Assembly (NCBI GenBank): GCA_902773395.1
Contig: CACYEJ010000042.1
Span: 1 to 7,707 of the forward strand
Direction: 5' to 3'
Length of the DNA: 7,707 nt
Source of the DNA: an uncultured Ruminococcus sp.
Lineage (GTDB): Bacteria > Bacillota_A > Clostridia > Oscillospirales > Acutalibacteraceae
The translations under genes were made by a program, and so were the position numbers. The notes under the pieces are model-generated. The model was not told where the DNA came from, did not search any database, and was given only the letters and a program-made list of their open reading frames with translations. This document shows, piece by piece, positions 5,959 to 7,707 of the stretch; position 1 is the first letter of the stretch; the number at the start of each line of letters is the position of its first letter.

Positions 5959-7377
5959 TTACTCTTCTTCGTAGTACTCATCATAGTACTCATTGTAGTA
6001 TTCTTCGTAATATTCGCCGTCATCGGAGAATTCGTTTTCCTCTGTGCTGCTCACTTCATCAGGCTCATTTGCCATGCTTGTGTAGTAATCTATATTATTA
6101 TAATAATCGTTAATGTCAATATACTGATTTTTAATTATTACTGCTATAGGGTTGTTTCTGCCGATATCGTACACAAACTCCATATTAGATGAATCTGTAT
6201 CGGAGTCAATATTTGATGTAGTGCTGCTGACGCTATCATCTACGGGAACTTCCGAGGGTGCGTCGTCCTGCAACGTTCCGTGTGACGCCTGCGAACGCAA
6301 TGTTTCGAGATTATACACTCTTGAACCAGTTACCGAAAATGTATTAAACAAATACAGCACATCTGTAATGCAAAACTCCTCAATCATCTCTACAAGGTTG
6401 GCTTCGAGATAATCTGCGTCAACAACGTATATTTCCGAGAAAGAGCTTGTAAGGAACGGTGCTAATACAGTGCCGAAGCTGTCCTTTACAATAATGAGCT
6501 TCCTTGCGGAATTGACCGTTGTTGAGAGCTTCAAACAGTAATAGCCGCCCTTGTAATACGAATCGTACAGGCTGTCGGGAACTTCTTCAAAAAATTTGTT
6601 CTCACCCAGATATTCAAATTCCTCATCATAATAATGAGTTGTAAAGCGGCACTTAGGCTCGTAGTAAATGAATGTATCGGGATTTGCGTTGAGGTCTGCC
6701 TGTCCGATATTGTCAACGCTGTCTGAGAGATTTCCCACATACTCCGTGCTTATTGTCTTTGCGTTGTAGTCGGATATGTCTGCGTATGGTACGCCGGCTT
6801 TCTTCGCAAACACCTTTCCGGCATAGTAAGCTCCCAATCCCGTCCAGCGGTTGTCCGTTCTGAAATAGATATTCTCCGCATTGTGGTTTCTAAGAGTAGG
6901 GAAAACGTTGACCTCTTCCACGTTGACGAGCATGTCATGAACATTTGTCTGAACTTCTTCCTGAGAGGTGATACGTGAACGCAGATTAGACGGACAATAA
7001 AACTCACACGCAGTAGGAACTATCATCGAGTAGACATTGATTTTATTGCCAAGACGGTCTTTCATGGCGTTTATCTCTGTGCCGTAGAACTCCGAAAGTC
7101 CCTCGCCCTCGTTGTAAAGCTCCATGCCACGCTTTGTGCCGTCCTGCTCCGAGATAAGAATATCGTAGGAAAAATAGCTTGTAGCCCGTTCTTTGTCGTA
7201 ATCTTTATGTTCACCGATATCAGGCTCTTCAATCTCGGTTGTACTTGACGTTAGCGGCGTATCTTTTGTTTGAACGTTTTGCTGCGGCGTCTTGCTGCCG
7301 TTATCACATGCTGCGGCGGACATTAACAAAAGCATAGACAGCAGCAGCGAACAAATTTTACATCTCGTATTTTTCAT
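5959..7377 (-). CDS. Secreted lipoprotein, DHHW/AlgX-like (SGNH-fold) family with variant active site
   Basis: This 472-residue protein opens with a lipoprotein signal peptide: basic N-terminus, hydrophobic stretch 9-20, and A-A-A-C with lipidated C24. The -3 Ala is a weaker lipobox than Leu. A Ser/Thr-rich linker runs to about residue 50. The central domain (about 65-365) has the block Y-F-R-T-D-N-R-W-T-x-x-G-A-Y (171-184) and K-D-S-F-G (298-302). In DHHW and AlgJ/AlgX relatives these read DHHW or DTHW and (K/G)DSF and hold the catalytic Asp-His and Ser. Here D175 and S300 remain but the His is replaced (N176-R177). Relatives act on, or bind, surface polysaccharides; catalysis by this one is doubtful. 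Residues 370-450 are an acidic Ser/Thr/Asp-rich stretch, ending in a Tyr/Glu tail (455-472). AAGGAG lies 5 nt before the start. Monocistronic, convergent to the XRE gene. Confidence 0.8.
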   Translation of the reverse strand: MKNTRCKICSLLLSMLLLMSAAACDNGSKTPQQNVQTKDTPLTSSTTEIEEPDIGEHKDYDKERATSYFSYDILISEQDGTKRGMELYNEGEGLSEFYGTEINAMKDRLGNKINVYSMIVPTACEFYCPSNLRSRITSQEEVQTNVHDMLVNVEEVNVFPTLRNHNAENIYFRTDNRWTGLGAYYAGKVFAKKAGVPYADISDYNAKTISTEYVGNLSDSVDNIGQADLNANPDTFIYYEPKCRFTTHYYDEEFEYLGENKFFEEVPDSLYDSYYKGGYYCLKLSTTVNSARKLIIVKDSFGTVLAPFLTSSFSEIYVVDADYLEANLVEMIEEFCITDVLYLFNTFSVTGSRVYNLETLRSQASHGTLQDDAPSEVPVDDSVSSTTSNIDSDTDSSNMEFVYDIGRNNPIAVIIKNQYIDINDYYNNIDYYTSMANEPDEVSSTEENEFSDDGEYYEEYYNEYYDEYYEEE

Positions 7378-7420
7378 ATTATCTCCTTCGCTAATACGTT
7401 TTGATACTGTATTATTTTAC

Positions 7421-7468
7421 GCATTTCAGCGACAGGTAACGGTAAGTTGATACGATGTTCTGAAATGC
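7421..7468 (-). other. Inverted repeat in the leader of the lipoprotein gene
   Basis: GCATTTCAG (7421-7429) is the exact reverse complement of CTGAAATGC (7460-7468), separated by 30 nt. It falls within the predicted 5' leader, about 43 nt before the start codon, and no T-run follows on the - strand, so it is not an ordinary terminator. It may be an RNA stem-loop or a protein-binding dyad. No known riboswitch class was recognised. Confidence 0.5.
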
Positions 7469-7488
7469 AGAAATACTTCTACTTATAA

Positions 7489-7518
7489 ATGATACCGCAG
7501 CAGAGAGGTGGTTGTCAA
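7489..7518 (-). promoter_or_regulatory. Sigma-A-type promoter for the lipoprotein gene
   Basis: On the - strand a perfect TTGACA (complement of 7513-7518) is followed after 18 bp by TATCAT (complement of 7489-7494), five of six matches to the -10 consensus. Transcription would begin near 7482, giving a leader of about 105 nt before the ATG at 7377. The -35 hexamer also forms one arm of a short dyad (GTCAA at 7514-7518, TTGAC at 7525-7529) that could be an operator. Confidence 0.6.
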
Positions 7519-7579
7519 GATATTTTGACCCAAGTTTCGACATAATTTTCACATAAGCGGATTAATAGATTTGTCATAT

Positions 7580-7600
7580 AAAAGTTTTGATCAAACTTTT
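7580..7600. repeat. AT-rich hairpin centred on GATC
   Basis: AAAAGTTT (7580-7587) pairs exactly with AAACTTTT (7593-7600) around the 5-nt loop TGATC. The TTTTGATCAAA core looks like intergenic repeat elements that I recall from Ruminococcus-type genomes. A terminator role for a gene right of the window is possible on the - strand but weak, because there is no G/C in the stem beyond one pair. No gene is seen between 7519 and 7707. Confidence 0.5.
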
Positions 7601-7605
7601 TCAAA

Positions 7606-7641
7606 CTGGCAACGCCAGACGAACCGGCAACGCCGGACGAA
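7606..7641. repeat. Two tandem 18-bp units, each a small hairpin
   Basis: Unit 1 (7606-7623) and unit 2 (7624-7641) are the same except for two bases. Each contains a 5-bp stem with loop AAC: CTGGC/GCCAG in unit 1 and CCGGC/GCCGG in unit 2, followed by ACGAA. The two differing bases pair with each other (T-A against C-G), so the stem is kept. This resembles a short intergenic repeat element; no coding frame supported by a start and ribosome binding site crosses it. Confidence 0.65.
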
Positions 7642-7707
7642 AATCGCACACCGACTTTTTGGGTTAGGTGACTTTCTCTCCTGCGTCAGAATTTGTCCCT
7701 AAGGAGA

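Noticed and set aside
5947..6192. Short very hydrophobic open frame on the + strand
   Set aside because: It is the antisense reading of the Tyr/Glu-rich lipoprotein tail, which gives Val/Ile/Leu/Phe by codon complementarity. There is no ribosome binding site before its ATG.
7519..7707. Possible partial coding sequence at the right end
   Set aside because: The frames examined on both strands are broken by stops, and no start codon has a ribosome binding site.
1..7707. CRISPR array, tRNA, rRNA or insertion sequence
   Set aside because: No regularly spaced repeats, cloverleaf-like structures, rRNA segments or transposase-like frames were seen.

Overview
The window looks like chromosomal DNA from a low-to-mid GC Clostridia, most likely Ruminococcus-like or another Oscillospiraceae. 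This rests on strong AGGAG-type Shine-Dalgarno sites, tightly packed operons, a DUF5658-type small membrane protein, an ABC-F ATPase with a C-terminal coil, a DHHW/SGNH-like lipoprotein and intergenic hairpin repeats. The taxonomic call is inference; no rRNA or marker gene is present.

Region 1 (1-4139, + strand) is a compact four-gene operon. It encodes a small DUF5658-like membrane protein (56-406), a duplicated-ATPase ABC-F protein (413-2353), a single-pass membrane protein with an outward-facing His/Cys zinc-site-like domain (2350-2865), and a CNNM/CorC-type transporter with CBS domains (2886-4139). Gaps are 6 bp, a 4-bp overlap and 20 bp, so cotranscription and translational coupling are likely. 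A near-perfect hairpin ends directly at the first start codon and holds that gene's ribosome binding site.

Region 2 (4140-5565) holds a lone acyltransferase-3 membrane protein (4316-5392). It is clearly more AT-rich than its neighbours and is flanked by an imperfect 18-bp direct repeat, so it may be a recent acquisition. Region 3 (5566-5883) is a small XRE-type repressor. It ends in a strong hairpin (5900-5931) that can terminate transcription in both directions, because the next gene is convergent.

Region 4 (5959-7377, - strand) encodes a secreted lipoprotein related to DHHW/AlgX-like SGNH proteins. The motif that should carry the catalytic His reads DNRW, and the protein ends in a tyrosine/glutamate-rich tail with a four-residue period. 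It has its own sigma-A-like promoter (7489-7518) and a leader of about 105 nt with an inverted repeat. Region 5 (7519-7707) has no gene that I can support. It carries an AT-rich hairpin and two tandem 18-bp units that each fold into a hairpin and differ only by a compensatory base-pair change.

Functionally, the first operon mixes translation support (ABC-F) with envelope and metal-ion transport proteins. The second half suggests envelope polysaccharide modification: a membrane acyltransferase plus an SGNH-like surface lipoprotein. The link between those two is inference from proximity only.
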